Source: Candidatus Pelagibacter sp. (GTDB taxonomy: Bacteria; Pseudomonadota; Alphaproteobacteria; Pelagibacterales; Pelagibacteraceae). Taken from it: DNA of 57,363 nucleotides. The stretch is taken from NCBI GenBank assembly GCA_028221385.1, contig JAOIRP010000002.1, forward strand, positions 1 through 57,363, read 5' to 3'. Position 1 is the first letter of the stretch. Each line of letters starts with the position of its first letter. Under the pieces are notes generated by a model. The model did no database searches. It had not been told where the DNA came from and saw only the letters and a list, made by a program, of their open reading frames with translations. A program made the position numbers and the translations under genes. This document shows, piece after piece, positions 1-9,447 of the stretch.

Positions 1-358
1 GATATTCGTTAATACCATTGTGTTTAGGATCAATTTGTAATCCTTGGAGATAAAATTCTTCTCCCTTTTTAAAGTCCCCAAGTTTTCTTGTTGTAAAACC
101 TAAATAGTTCAAAGTATCTGCTTGAGAGGGTTTTTCCAAATTTGATTTTAGGAGAAGTTTTTGTGCTTTAGAATAATTCTTTTGTGCTTTTTTAATCTTA
201 TCTTTCTTTTCGTATTTTTTTGCAGATTTAATTAAATTATGAGCTTTAGTATAATTTGAAATTTTCTGAGTGTCATCTCCATCTCCTGAAGATCCTGCAG
301 AGAAGGCGTTATGTGTTAGTGATAATGTAAGTATTAATATGTATATAAGTTTTTTCAT
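1..358 (-). CDS. TPR-repeat exported protein, C-terminal end cut by window edge
   Basis: Reading leftward from an ATG at 358-356, the frame stays open to the window edge, giving about 119 residues. The first ~20 residues (MKKLIYILILTLSLTHNAFS) look like a Sec signal peptide ending before AGSS, so the protein is probably periplasmic. The stretch from about residue 75 (ADTLNYLGFTTRKLGDFKKG, then an amphipathic partner helix ending in LQIDPKH) has the spacing of a tetratricopeptide repeat, a protein-interaction fold. It lies 1 bp downstream of the pxpA stop codon on the same strand, so the two are probably co-transcribed. The specific role cannot be told from the visible half. Confidence 0.75.
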   Translation of the reverse strand, partial: MKKLIYILILTLSLTHNAFSAGSSGDGDDTQKISNYTKAHNLIKSAKKYEKKDKIKKAQKNYSKAQKLLLKSNLEKPSQADTLNYLGFTTRKLGDFKKGEEFYLQGLQIDPKHNGINEY

Positions 359-359
359 T

Positions 360-1133
360 TTATTTAAATTTTTTTAGTTTATTTAATGGTTTAAGTGATA
401 ACCCGTTATCAACCAGATTGTCTCTTATGGACATTGCAGTTGCTAATGCGCTTTCATTATCTCCATGTATGCAAACAGAGTCTATTTCGCAAGGTATTTG
501 CTTACCACTGAGACAATTTAGTGCCTGATTTTTAACCATATTTAATACATGTTTTTTAGCTTGTTCAGGATCAATAATTAAAGCCTGGGAGTTTTTTCTA
601 GAAACTAAGTTTCCATCATCTTCATAGTTTCTATCTGCAAATATTTCACAAGCAATTTTCATGTTTAATTTTTTAGCAGCGATCTCCATTTTGGAACCAG
701 TAGGAACTAAATAAATAATATCTTTATTTATTTCATTAATTGCTTTTGCAAGTGTATTGGCAAGCTCCAAATCTTCACATGCCATATTATTAAGTGCCCC
801 ATGAGGTTTAATATGCGTAACATTTTCATTATTTTTTTGAGCTATCTTTTGTAACACTTCATATTGTGCAAAAATTAATTTTTTAATTTCTAAAGAATTC
901 AAATTTATTCTTTTTCTTCCAAAATTTTCTGGATCGTTAAAAGATGGATGGGCACCTATGCTTACCCCGTTCTTTTTAGAAATTTTAATAACCATATCCA
1001 TAGTGGCTTCATCACCCGCATGATAACCACAAGCAACATTAGCTGAATTTACAATATTTAGTAATTTTGGATCATTCTCTACTGAATGAAATTTTGATTT
1101 TTCACCTAAATCACAATTGATATTAATTTCCAT
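360..1133 (-). CDS. pxpA: 5-oxoprolinase subunit A (LamB/YcsF family)
   Basis: Subunit of the ATP-dependent 5-oxoprolinase PxpABC, which opens 5-oxoproline (pyroglutamate) to glutamate in the cytoplasm. The N-terminus MEININCDLGE matches the family's conserved opening (K/E-I-D/N-L-N-x-D-x-GE), and NVACGYHAGDE, GAHPSF and HIKPHGALNN are family signatures. I place the start at the ATG at 1133 because the frame can be extended to 1163 only by ten residues that do not resemble the family, and that extension would overlap the divergent pxpB start. The product is then 257 residues, a normal length. Unusually, pxpA is divergent from pxpB/pxpC rather than co-directional, with only 28 bp between the start codons. 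Confidence 0.93.
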   Translation of the reverse strand: MEININCDLGEKSKFHSVENDPKLLNIVNSANVACGYHAGDEATMDMVIKISKKNGVSIGAHPSFNDPENFGRKRINLNSLEIKKLIFAQYEVLQKIAQKNNENVTHIKPHGALNNMACEDLELANTLAKAINEINKDIIYLVPTGSKMEIAAKKLNMKIACEIFADRNYEDDGNLVSRKNSQALIIDPEQAKKHVLNMVKNQALNCLSGKQIPCEIDSVCIHGDNESALATAMSIRDNLVDNGLSLKPLNKLKKFK

Positions 1134-1161
1134 ACACTTTAAGTCTGGAGTATAACATGTC

Positions 1162-1848
1162 ATGATTAAAAATATATTAAATCTTGGTGACGCAGCAGCT
1201 TACTGTGATTTTGGCTCAGAGGTCAACGAAACTATAAATAATAATGTCATCAATTATTTTAATCAAATAACAGAATTAACTAAAAATGAAAAAATAGAAG
1301 GTATAACTAATTTAACCCCGTCCTATAATAAGTTAATTATTAGTTATGACTTAACAATAACTAATTTTAAAAAAATTAAAGATATAATTGAAAATTTAGA
1401 AGTTAAACAAACAATAAAAAAAGACAATAAAAAAATAAAAATTCCTGTTTGTTGCTCTGAGGATTTTAGTTTGGATTTTGATCGATTAATTAAAAAGTTA
1501 AATTTAAATAAGGATAAGATATTACAATTATATTTAGATAAAGAATATTTTTGTTACATGACAGGCTTTATTGCAGGAATGCCTTTTTTAGGTGACACAG
1601 ATAAGGATATAAGATGTGAACGACTAGAAACACCAAGAGTAAGAGTTCCGAAAGGATCAATTGGTATTACAGAGCAATTTGCAAATATTTATACTTTTGA
1701 AAGCCCTGGTGGGTGGAATATAATTGGAAATACTCCTAAAAGAATTTTTGAAATTAAAAATTTAAATCAACCAGCATTAATTAATCCAGGAGATAAAGTA
1801 AAATTTTATCAAATTACAAAAGAGGAATATTTAAATTGGAATGAATAA
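1162..1848 (+). CDS. pxpB: 5-oxoprolinase subunit B (KipI / allophanate hydrolase subunit 1 family)
   Basis: A 228-residue member of the KipI/AHS1 family, partner of PxpC and PxpA in 5-oxoproline hydrolysis. Recognisable motifs are YMTGFIAGMPFLGD and the following PRVRVPKGSIGI near residues 130-175, then ESPGGWNIIGNTP, which is typical of the domain. The start ATG at 1162 has a GGAG ribosome-binding site at 1147-1150. The gene overlaps pxpC by 8 bp, implying translational coupling. Older annotations call this family allophanate hydrolase subunit 1 or a kinase inhibitor. The pxpA neighbour makes 5-oxoprolinase the better call. Confidence 0.92.
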   Translation: MIKNILNLGDAAAYCDFGSEVNETINNNVINYFNQITELTKNEKIEGITNLTPSYNKLIISYDLTITNFKKIKDIIENLEVKQTIKKDNKKIKIPVCCSEDFSLDFDRLIKKLNLNKDKILQLYLDKEYFCYMTGFIAGMPFLGDTDKDIRCERLETPRVRVPKGSIGITEQFANIYTFESPGGWNIIGNTPKRIFEIKNLNQPALINPGDKVKFYQITKEEYLNWNE

Positions 1849-2794
1849 ATCATATTTTGAAATTTTGAGACCAGGTGTAAATACAACAATCCAGGATAAG
1901 GGACGTTACAATTTATATCATATAGGAGTATCAGTAAGTGGAGCAATTGATCAACGAAACTATAAATTAGCAAACAGCTTAGTTGGAAATAATTTGGATG
2001 AAGGTGTTATTGAGTTTGCATATCAAGGCCCGCATTTAAAGTTAAAAAATGCGAATATAAATTTCGCAATAACTGGAGATATACTTTTTAAGATTATCAG
2101 AAAAAATTCTAAAATTGAAGATGGTGAGTGCTACAGAAATTATTTTTTAGAAGAAGGAGATCAATTAGATATAATTTCAACTAAAAAATCAGCCTATGGT
2201 TATCTTTCAGTAGGTGGCGGATTAGAATTACAAAAGTTATGGAAAAGTTATTCAACAAACACTAAAGCAAAAATTGGCTCTAATAATGGTAACAAGTATT
2301 CATCTGATGATAAAATTTTTATTACAAACTCAGATGTAAAAAATTTTTCAGAAAAAAGAATAGATTATAAAGCTTTAATTGATAACACTGTAAGAGTTAT
2401 CAAAGGAACAAATTTTGATTATTTTTCAAAACAGGCTATCGAAAATTTTTTTAATAAAGAATTTCTAGTTACTAATCTTGCTGATCGCATGGGGATAAGA
2501 TTAAAAGGTCATAAAATTGAAAATATCAAAAATACAAACATTAAATCTGAAGGTTTAGTTAAGGGTGTTATACAGGTTCCAGCTGATGGCAATCCAATAA
2601 TAATGTTATCTGATCATGGAACAATTGGAGGATATCCTAAAATCGCCAATGTAATTTCAGCAGATTTAGATGTAGTTGGACAATTAACACCAGGGACAAA
2701 CATCAACTTTAAAGAAGTAAGTCTTGAAGAAGCTGAAAATATATTTAAAGCATATAACGAAGATACAAAAAAATACTTAAATGAATCTAATTAA
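1841..2794 (+). CDS. pxpC: 5-oxoprolinase subunit C (KipA / biotin-dependent carboxyltransferase family)
   Basis: A 317-residue protein of the KipA/AHS2 family. The N-terminal FEILRPGVNTTIQDKGR and the segment DGNPIIMLSDHGTIGGYPKI near the C-terminus are hallmark motifs. With PxpA and PxpB it should form the 5-oxoprolinase that recycles spontaneously formed pyroglutamate to glutamate. It overlaps pxpB upstream by 8 bp and the transporter gene downstream by 14 bp, so the three rightward genes are one translationally coupled unit. Confidence 0.92.
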   Translation: MNKSYFEILRPGVNTTIQDKGRYNLYHIGVSVSGAIDQRNYKLANSLVGNNLDEGVIEFAYQGPHLKLKNANINFAITGDILFKIIRKNSKIEDGECYRNYFLEEGDQLDIISTKKSAYGYLSVGGGLELQKLWKSYSTNTKAKIGSNNGNKYSSDDKIFITNSDVKNFSEKRIDYKALIDNTVRVIKGTNFDYFSKQAIENFFNKEFLVTNLADRMGIRLKGHKIENIKNTNIKSEGLVKGVIQVPADGNPIIMLSDHGTIGGYPKIANVISADLDVVGQLTPGTNINFKEVSLEEAENIFKAYNEDTKKYLNESN

Positions 2795-3656
2795 AAATAT
2801 TCCAGGCCCAGTATTAATATTTATGGGCGCACTTAGTTTAAGTTTTGGTGGACTATTAGTTAAATCATTTGAGGGTTCAACTTTGTGGCAAATTTTGTTT
2901 TGGAGATCACTTTTTTTTTCTTTGACAGTGTTAGCATTTTTAATAATTAGCTATAAGAAAAAAACATTTCAGGCATTCTATGAATCTGGTTTACCAGGTT
3001 TTTTTGGTGGAATAGTTCTATCCTTCGGATTTTGTGGTTATGTGTTTGCCATGTATAATACAACTGTTGCAAATACAAATTTCATAATATCTTTGCAGAT
3101 TTTATTTTTAGCAATTTTTGGTTATTTTTTTTTAAAAGAAAAAATTTCAGCTATTACATTGACTTCAATTGTTTTAGCAATTTCAGGAGTTTTTTTAATG
3201 GTTGGAAATTCACTTTCACCTGGAGAGCTGTCAGGTAATTTAGCAGCATTTACTATGCCAATTACATTTGCAGTACTTATTATGATAGTAAGAAAATTTC
3301 CTACAGTTGATATGGTTCCAGCACAGTTTGTTGCTGGTATTAGTTCATGCTTAATTGGATTTTTATTGTCAAATAAATTAATGATTTCACCGCATGATAT
3401 TTTTTTAGGTTTCTTGGCAGGTTTTTTTCAAGTTGGCTTTGGTTTTATTTTTATAACTATTGGAGCACGTAGCACTCCTTCAGCAATGGTTGGAGTTATA
3501 ATGTTGTCAGAGTCTGTCCTAGGTCCTATTTGGGCATTTCTATTTGTTGGTGAAAGACCTTCCATGTTTGCATTAATTGGTGGTTCAATAATCTTGTTTG
3601 CGGTTTTGCTTCAATTTTATTCTTTATTATCATCAAGAAAAAAAGTTTCTAATTGA
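2781..3656 (+). CDS. EamA/DMT-family transporter
   Basis: A 291-residue, very hydrophobic protein with about ten predicted membrane helices in two EamA halves. The N-terminal half opens IPGPVLIFMGALSLSFGGLLVKS and the second half has FGFIFITIGARSTPSA followed by a helix ending SVLGPIWAFLFVGERPS, the usual end of an EamA repeat. The family moves small metabolites such as amino acids across the inner membrane, usually outward; the substrate cannot be read from sequence. Overlap with pxpC by 14 bp suggests 5-oxoproline or a related amino acid, but that is context only. The stop codon TGA lies inside the likely -35 box of the next transcription unit. Confidence 0.88.
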   Translation: MNLIKNIPGPVLIFMGALSLSFGGLLVKSFEGSTLWQILFWRSLFFSLTVLAFLIISYKKKTFQAFYESGLPGFFGGIVLSFGFCGYVFAMYNTTVANTNFIISLQILFLAIFGYFFLKEKISAITLTSIVLAISGVFLMVGNSLSPGELSGNLAAFTMPITFAVLIMIVRKFPTVDMVPAQFVAGISSCLIGFLLSNKLMISPHDIFLGFLAGFFQVGFGFIFITIGARSTPSAMVGVIMLSESVLGPIWAFLFVGERPSMFALIGGSIILFAVLLQFYSLLSSRKKVSN

Positions 3657-3682
3657 CTTTAACACACAATTAATAGAATATT
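3653..3682 (+). promoter_or_regulatory. Candidate sigma-70 promoter for the glycine riboswitch-gcvTHP unit
   Basis: TTGACT at 3653-3658 matches five of six -35 consensus bases. It is followed after 18 bp by AATATT at 3677-3682, a weak -10 box. A transcript would start near 3688, almost exactly at the first strand of aptamer 1. The -35 overlaps the upstream gene's stop codon. This is pattern matching by eye and no transcription start is proven. Confidence 0.4.
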
Positions 3683-3684
3683 GA

Positions 3685-3848
3685 TTTACGGGAGAGACTA
3701 CAGAACATCGTAGCGCCGAAGGAGCAACCACCCAGGAATCTCTCAGGTAAAAAGGACCGTAGCATATTAACTCTGGAAAGAGATTTATTTCTCGCCGAAG
3801 GAGCAAAACTCTCAGGCAAACATACAGATGGGTAAAAAAGAGTTAATA
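3685..3848 (+). promoter_or_regulatory. Tandem glycine riboswitch (gcvT element), two aptamers
   Basis: Two glycine aptamers sit in the 191-bp leader of gcvT. Each carries the invariant core GCCGAAGGAGCAA (3715-3727 and 3794-3806) and a CTCAGG segment (3742-3747 and 3811-3816). Aptamer 1: P1 TACGG 3687-3691 with CCGTA 3757-3761; GAGAG 3692-3696 with CTCTC 3740-3744; hairpin CTAC 3698-3701 with GTAG 3710-3713. Aptamer 2: short P1 TCTG 3772-3775 with CAGA 3825-3828; GAGA 3780-3783 with TCTC 3790-3793. Such tandem elements normally turn on glycine cleavage genes when glycine is high. The downstream genes are exactly gcvT, gcvH and gcvP. No intrinsic terminator is visible, so control is probably translational. 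Confidence 0.95.
3765..3848 (+). promoter_or_regulatory. gcvT: Alternative helix hiding the gcvT ribosome-binding site (expression platform)
   Basis: TATTAACTCT at 3765-3774 is a perfect 10-base complement of AGAGTTAATA at 3839-3848, which contains the weak AGAG ribosome-binding site and the A of the gcvT start codon. Bases 3772-3774 are shared with the short P1 helix of aptamer 2 (TCTG 3772-3775 with CAGA 3825-3828). The two helices therefore exclude each other. The pairing is seen directly; the inference is that glycine-bound aptamer 2 frees the start codon. Confidence 0.6.
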
Positions 3849-4954
3849 TGGAAAACAAAAAAACAGCACTTAATTCATTACATAGAAAATATGGAGCTAA
3901 ATTAGTTTCATTTGCTGGCTATGAAATGCCAATTCAATACTCAGAAGGAATTATTGAAGAGCATAAAAATACGAGAGAAAATGCTGGTATATTTGATGTA
4001 TCTCATATGGGGCAATTATTTATTAAGGGTGATGAAGCTTTAGCTAAAGATCTTGAAAAAATTTTTCCTACAGAGTTGAGTAATGCAAAATTAAATCAGT
4101 CAAAATATAGTTTTTTAATGAATGAGGAAGCTGGAATTCATGATGACTTAATTATTACTAAAGTAGAGGGTGGCTTCAATATTGTTTTAAATGCAGCTTG
4201 CAAACATTCTGATTTAAAACTTTTATCTAGATTATTAGATAATAAGTATGAAATGATTTTAAGTGAGGAATTATCACTTATAGCAATACAAGGACCTAAA
4301 GCTGTTAAGATACTAGAAAAAGTTATTAATGGTGTTTCAAATTTGAAATTCATGAATGGTGGAACATTTAAGTATCTTGATGAAGATATTTATATAACGA
4401 GATCTGGCTATACTGGTGAAGATGGATTTGAAATATCTATAAAAAATATGAATACAGAAATATTTGTAGAAAAACTAATTAACGAAGGAGCTAAATTAAT
4501 TGGTCTTGGAGCAAGAGATACTCTAAGGTTAGAAGCAGGACTTTGTTTGTATGGTCATGATATGGATATTAATAAAAGTCCTGTTGAAGCCAATCTAAAA
4601 TGGGCAATCTCAAAAAATAGAATTCGTGAAGGTGGATTTATTGGTTTTGAAAAAATTAAATCCCAAATTGAAAAAGGAGTTAGCAAAGTTCGTGTTGGTA
4701 TAAAACCAGAAGGCAAAATTATAGCTCGGGAAAAAACTTCAATATTTAGTGAGGATGATAAAAATATTGGTGAAATAACAAGTGGAACTTTTGGCCCAAG
4801 TGTTCAGGCGCCAGTTGCTATGGGATATGTAGAAAATTCATTTTCTAAAATTGATACTAAGGTTTTTTTAGAAGTGAGAGGAAAAAAATATCCAGCAAAT
4901 ATAAGCAATTTGCCATTTTATAAAAAAAGTTATGTGAAAGGAGTTAGTAAATGA
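3848..4954 (+). CDS. gcvT: Glycine cleavage system T protein (aminomethyltransferase)
   Basis: A 368-residue T protein that transfers the aminomethyl carbon from lipoylated H protein to tetrahydrofolate, giving methylene-THF and ammonia. The opening [20 protein letters not shown] and [18 protein letters not shown], then [10 protein letters not shown], are classical GcvT motifs. [14 protein letters not shown] and [20 protein letters not shown] follow in the folate-binding region. The length is usual for the family. The start codon at 3848 lies 4-5 bases after AGAG and is masked in one fold of the upstream riboswitch. Its last codons overlap the gcvH start by 4 bp. Confidence 0.97.
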   Translation: MENKKTALNSLHRKYGAKLVSFAGYEMPIQYSEGIIEEHKNTRENAGIFDVSHMGQLFIKGDEALAKDLEKIFPTELSNAKLNQSKYSFLMNEEAGIHDDLIITKVEGGFNIVLNAACKHSDLKLLSRLLDNKYEMILSEELSLIAIQGPKAVKILEKVINGVSNLKFMNGGTFKYLDEDIYITRSGYTGEDGFEISIKNMNTEIFVEKLINEGAKLIGLGARDTLRLEAGLCLYGHDMDINKSPVEANLKWAISKNRIREGGFIGFEKIKSQIEKGVSKVRVGIKPEGKIIAREKTSIFSEDDKNIGEITSGTFGPSVQAPVAMGYVENSFSKIDTKVFLEVRGKKYPANISNLPFYKKSYVKGVSK

Positions 4955-5331
4955 GTGAAGTAAAATATTCAAAAGAACATGAGTGGCTTAAATTAGATGG
5001 AGAGATTGCTACTATAGGAATTACTCAGCATGCAACAGAAATGTTAGGTGACATAGTTTTTGTTGAACTACCAGATTTAGGATCAAATGTCGAAAAAGAT
5101 GGAAATGCTGGTGTAGTAGAGTCTACAAAAGCTGCAAGTGATGTTTACACTCCAATATCAGGTGAAGTAGTTGAAAATAATCAATCAATAGTCGATGACC
5201 CAGCTAAGATTAATTCTGATCCAGAAAATGAAGCTTGGTTCTTTAAGTTAAAGATTAAAGATAAATCTGAATTAGATTCATTAATGAATAAAGATGAATA
5301 TGATAAATTTTCAAAAGAAAGCGCTAGTTAA
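4951..5331 (+). CDS. gcvH: Glycine cleavage system H protein
   Basis: The 126-residue lipoyl carrier of the glycine cleavage complex shuttles the aminomethyl group between P and T proteins and is reoxidised by L protein. [20 protein letters not shown] is the typical start of the domain. The lipoylation site is Lys60 in [14 protein letters not shown]. Its ATG overlaps the gcvT stop by 4 bp and its stop codon is followed directly by the gcvP ATG with no gap, so the three products should be made in a fixed ratio under riboswitch control. No gene for the L protein (dihydrolipoyl dehydrogenase) is in the window. Confidence 0.97.
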   Translation: MSEVKYSKEHEWLKLDGEIATIGITQHATEMLGDIVFVELPDLGSNVEKDGNAGVVESTKAASDVYTPISGEVVENNQSIVDDPAKINSDPENEAWFFKLKIKDKSELDSLMNKDEYDKFSKESAS

Positions 5332-8190
5332 ATGTTAAAGAATGCTCAAAAAGATTTTATACAAAGACATATAGGCCCATCTGTTAATGAGCAGAACACC
5401 ATGCTTAAAGAATTGGGTTATAAAAATCTTGATGATTTAATAAAAGACACTGTACCAGAGAAAATTCTTCTAAAAGATGATTTAGATATTGGAGATCCAA
5501 ATTCTGAATACAAAGCACTTAGAAAACTAAAAGATATTTCAAAAAAAAATAAAATTTTTTCTAGCTTTATCGGAATGGGTTATTATGGAACGTATACACC
5601 CTACGTAATACTTAGAAATATATTAGAAAATCCAGGATGGTATACCTCTTATACACCCTACCAACCAGAAGTGGCACAAGGTAGACTTGAGATGTTACTT
5701 AACTTTCAACAGATGGTAATAGATTTCACGGGAATGGATATCGCTAATGCCTCTCTTTTAGATGAAGGAACAGCAGCAGCAGAAGCTATGGGTTTAAGTT
5801 ATAGAATATCTAAATCTGAAAATAAAAAAGTTTTTGTCTCAAAAAACTGTCATCCACAAACTATTGATGTTATCAAAACAAGAGCAGAGCCACTAGGTTT
5901 AGAAATAATAGTTGGAGATGAAGATAAAGACATTAAAGAAGATATTATATGTGGTATTCTTCAATACCCAGGTACATTAGGAGACATTAAGGATCCAAGT
6001 GAAGCTATTAGTAAAATACATAAATTTAATGGAAAGGCAGTTCTTGCATGTGATCTATTAGCACTTGCTAAATTAAAAACACCAGCAGAATTAGGAGCGG
6101 ATATTGCAGTGGGTAGTTCACAACGTTTTGGAATACCAATGGGATATGGAGGGCCGCATGCAGCATTTTTTGCAACAAAAGATAAATATAAAAGATCTAT
6201 GCCGGGTAGAATAGTAGGTGTGTCAGTTGATAGACATGGAAAAAAAGCATACAGACTTGCCCTTCAAACAAGAGAGCAACATATAAGAAGAGATAAAGCT
6301 ACTAGTAATATTTGTACTGCCCAGGCGTTATTGGCAATAGTTTCTGCTGCTTATGCTGTCTATCATGGTCCACAAGGTATAAAAAAAATTGCAGAAAGCG
6401 TTTCTCAATTAACTAAAAATTTTGCAGATAAATTAAAACAGTCTGGTTATGAACTTTATTCAGATGATTTTTTTGATACGGTAGCTGTAAAAACTTTAGA
6501 TAAAACTGAAAAGATATACAAAAATGCCTTAGATCAAGGAGTAAACATCAGAAAAGTAAACTCTGAAATTTTGGCAGTGTCTTTTGATGAAAGAAAAAAT
6601 CTTTATAGAGCAAATCAATTGTTAAAAATTTTTAATTGTTCAGAAACAATAAAAGAGACTATGAATGAAAGTTTATCTAATATTCCGAAAAAATTATTAA
6701 GAACTTCAACTTACTTAGATCATCCAGTTTTTAATAGTTATCATTCAGAAACTGAAATGCTTCGTTATCTAAAGAAATTAGAAGATTCAGACATTGCTTT
6801 AAATAAATCTATGATTGCTTTGGGATCATGCACTATGAAGCTTAATGCAGTTTCAGAAATGATACCTGTAACATGGAAAGAGTTTTCTCAACCACACCCT
6901 TTTTCTCCTGTAGAACAAATGGATGGTTACAGAGAGTTATTCACTGATTTAAAAAATTGGTTAAGATCAATTACAGGTTTTTCTGGTGTTTCTCTTCAAC
7001 CAAATGCTGGTGCACAAGGTGAGTTTGCTGGTTTAATGGTAATTCGGAAATTTCATGAAAAAAATGGTGAAAAAAATCGCAATGTTTGTTTAATTCCAAG
7101 TTCTGCACACGGTACAAATCCTGCAAGTGCTCAGATGGTTGGTATGAAAGTTGTAGTTGTGAAGTGTGATCAGCATGGAAATGTAGATTATGAAGATTTA
7201 AAAAATAAAGCTGAAGAGCACTCTGAGAAATTAGCTGCACTTATGGTAACATACCCTTCAACACATGGTGTTTTTGAAGAAAAAATAACCGATATTTGTG
7301 ACCTAATTCACAATCATGGAGGACAAGTTTATATGGATGGTGCAAATTTGAATGCATTAGTAGGGATTGCCAAACCAGGAAATTTTGGTCCAGATGTTTG
7401 TCATATAAACTTACACAAAACATTTTGTATACCCCATGGTGGTGGAGGACCTGGCATGGGACCAATAGCATGCAAAAAACATTTGGAAGTATTTTTGCCA
7501 AAACATTCGGTTATAAAGGATTGTGGACCTGCAACTGGAATGGGAGCGGTATCTGCAGCGCCTTGGGGTAGCTCAAGTATTTTATCAATTTCATGGATGT
7601 ATATAAAGATGATGGGTTCTGAGGGTTTGAGAAAAGCATCTCAAGTTGCAATATTAAATGCAAATTACATTGCTCATAAGCTTAAAGACTCATTTCCAAT
7701 TTTGTATAAAGGTAAAAATGGAAATGTAGCACATGAATGCATAATTGATATTAGAACAATAAAAAGTGAGATAGGGATAACTGAAGAGGATATTGCTAAA
7801 AGATTAATTGATTTTGGTTATCATGCTCCAACAATGTCTTGGCCAGTTGCTGGAACAATGATGATTGAGCCTACAGAAAGTGAAAGCTTGAGTGAGATCG
7901 ATAAGTTTTGCTCTACTCTTGTAAAAATAAAACAAGAGATAAATAAAATTCAGTCTGGCGAATATGATAAAATTGATAACCCACTGAAGAATGCGCCACA
8001 TACACACATTGAGTTAACAGCGAATAAGTGGGATCATAAATATGAAAGAGAAGAGGCTGCTTATCCATCAGAATTTCTAAGATCAGCAAAATATTGGCCT
8101 CCTGTTGCTAGAGTAGATAATGTTTATGGAGATAAAAACCTATTTTGTACATGCCCATCAATGGAAGAGTACGAAGACACTGCAGCCTAA
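5332..8190 (+). CDS. gcvP: Glycine dehydrogenase (decarboxylating), single-chain P protein
   Basis: A 952-residue P protein that decarboxylates glycine with pyridoxal phosphate and loads the remaining aminomethyl group on GcvH. The N-terminal QRHIGPS motif, [18 protein letters not shown] and [19 protein letters not shown] mark the first half, and [15 protein letters not shown] the second. The PLP-binding lysine is Lys696 in [19 protein letters not shown]. This is the long one-chain form of the enzyme, not the split gcvPA/gcvPB form. The C-terminus ([20 protein letters not shown] and the following CTCPSMEEY) is complete. It ends the glycine operon; the next gene starts 12 bp later and could be reached by read-through. 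Confidence 0.97.
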   Translation: MLKNAQKDFIQRHIGPSVNEQNTMLKELGYKNLDDLIKDTVPEKILLKDDLDIGDPNSEYKALRKLKDISKKNKIFSSFIGMGYYGTYTPYVILRNILENPGWYTSYTPYQPEVAQGRLEMLLNFQQMVIDFTGMDIANASLLDEGTAAAEAMGLSYRISKSENKKVFVSKNCHPQTIDVIKTRAEPLGLEIIVGDEDKDIKEDIICGILQYPGTLGDIKDPSEAISKIHKFNGKAVLACDLLALAKLKTPAELGADIAVGSSQRFGIPMGYGGPHAAFFATKDKYKRSMPGRIVGVSVDRHGKKAYRLALQTREQHIRRDKATSNICTAQALLAIVSAAYAVYHGPQGIKKIAESVSQLTKNFADKLKQSGYELYSDDFFDTVAVKTLDKTEKIYKNALDQGVNIRKVNSEILAVSFDERKNLYRANQLLKIFNCSETIKETMNESLSNIPKKLLRTSTYLDHPVFNSYHSETEMLRYLKKLEDSDIALNKSMIALGSCTMKLNAVSEMIPVTWKEFSQPHPFSPVEQMDGYRELFTDLKNWLRSITGFSGVSLQPNAGAQGEFAGLMVIRKFHEKNGEKNRNVCLIPSSAHGTNPASAQMVGMKVVVVKCDQHGNVDYEDLKNKAEEHSEKLAALMVTYPSTHGVFEEKITDICDLIHNHGGQVYMDGANLNALVGIAKPGNFGPDVCHINLHKTFCIPHGGGGPGMGPIACKKHLEVFLPKHSVIKDCGPATGMGAVSAAPWGSSSILSISWMYIKMMGSEGLRKASQVAILNANYIAHKLKDSFPILYKGKNGNVAHECIIDIRTIKSEIGITEEDIAKRLIDFGYHAPTMSWPVAGTMMIEPTESESLSEIDKFCSTLVKIKQEINKIQSGEYDKIDNPLKNAPHTHIELTANKWDHKYEREEAAYPSEFLRSAKYWPPVARVDNVYGDKNLFCTCPSMEEYEDTAA

Positions 8191-8202
8191 AGGTCTATCA
8201 AT

Positions 8203-9447
8203 ATGAAAATTGCAGTGGTGGGTGCTGGCATATCAGGATTGAGTGCAGCCTATTATTTATCTAAAACGCACAAAGTAGACTTGTTTGAAAAAGAAAACCA
8301 GTTTGGTGGACACGCAAACACAATTAAAGTTGTTTATGAACCAGGTAAAGAAATACCAATAGATATTGGGTTTATGGTCTTTAATAAACATACTTACCCA
8401 AATTTAATTAATTTTTTTTCAGAAAATAAAATAGCAATAGAAAAAAGTGATATGTCATTTTCTGTTTCTGTAGAGGGAAGTGGTTTAGAATATTGTGGAA
8501 AAGGTTTAAGTGGGATTTTTTCAAATAAAAAAAACTTATTCAATCTAAAGTTTATAAAGATGTTTTTTGAAATTATTAGTTTTTATAAAAACTGTGAAAA
8601 AATAGAAAGTGAAAAAATAAAATCAATAACATTAGGTGAACACTTAAAAGAAATTAATATTTCGGATTATTTTATTAATTATCATATTATACCAATGGTA
8701 TCTGCGATATGGTCAATGCCCCCATACGAGGCAACACAAATGCCCTTATCCTTTTTTTTAAATTTTTTCAAAAATCATGGACTTTTTAAAATTAAAAATA
8801 GACCACAGTGGTATACAGTTACAAATCGAAGCAAAACTTATGTAGATAAAATAATAGGACAAGTAAGCGGTGAACATTTTAAAAATTACAACATAAATAA
8901 GATTATTAGAAATAATTCTGGAGCTAAGATTTTTTATGGTGAGGAGAATGAGTATTTTGATTATGACAAAGTTGTAATAGCAACTCATGCTGATGAAGCG
9001 CTAAAAATAATTGATAACCCAACCACTGATGAAGAACTGATATTAAAAAATTTTAAATACAGATCTAATATTGCTGTAATTCATTTTGATCAAAGTATTA
9101 TGCCCAAAAACAAAAAAGCCTGGTGCTCTTGGAATTCTTCGATGAATTCTACTAACATTGAAAAGACATCTGTTACGTATTGGATAAACCAGCTACAAAA
9201 TTTAGAGATAGATAAAAATATTTTTTTAACAATAAATCCATATAAGGAAATTCCTGCTGATAAAATATTTAAAAAAGTAGTATTTGCTCATCCTTATTAT
9301 GATTCAGAAGCATTACTAAATCAAAGTAGATTGTGTATCATTCAGAATAAAAAAAATATTTTATTTTGTGGAAGTTATTTTGGCTATGGTTTTCATGAAG
9401 ATGGAATAAAATCCACTATTGAAATGCTGAAAACTATAAATGATTAA
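8203..9447 (+). CDS. FAD/NAD(P)-binding flavoprotein of a fatty-acid modification cluster (amine-oxidase-like)
   Basis: A 414-residue flavoprotein. The N-terminal dinucleotide-binding motif AVVGAGISGLSAAYYLSK is followed by an acidic residue in DLFEKENQFGGHANT, the amine oxidase/desaturase pattern. The C-terminus has LFCGSYFGYGFHEDGIKS, typical for this subgroup. The group is almost always found next to a DUF1365 protein and a cyclopropane-fatty-acid-synthase-like methyltransferase, as here, and a role in desaturating or oxidising membrane acyl chains is inferred from that. It overlaps the next gene by 8 bp. The specific substrate is not known to me. Confidence 0.85.
   Translation: MKIAVVGAGISGLSAAYYLSKTHKVDLFEKENQFGGHANTIKVVYEPGKEIPIDIGFMVFNKHTYPNLINFFSENKIAIEKSDMSFSVSVEGSGLEYCGKGLSGIFSNKKNLFNLKFIKMFFEIISFYKNCEKIESEKIKSITLGEHLKEINISDYFINYHIIPMVSAIWSMPPYEATQMPLSFFLNFFKNHGLFKIKNRPQWYTVTNRSKTYVDKIIGQVSGEHFKNYNINKIIRNNSGAKIFYGEENEYFDYDKVVIATHADEALKIIDNPTTDEELILKNFKYRSNIAVIHFDQSIMPKNKKAWCSWNSSMNSTNIEKTSVTYWINQLQNLEIDKNIFLTINPYKEIPADKIFKKVVFAHPYYDSEALLNQSRLCIIQNKKNILFCGSYFGYGFHEDGIKSTIEMLKTIND

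Noticed and set aside
3670..3858. Leftward 62-codon frame across the gcvT leader
   Set aside because: It lies wholly within the glycine riboswitch, whose aptamer cores explain the sequence conservation; composition is that of the structured RNA.
6971..7501. Two long leftward frames inside gcvP
   Set aside because: gcvP is unambiguous here, including the PLP-lysine motif; the opposite frames are His/Leu-rich antisense shadows.
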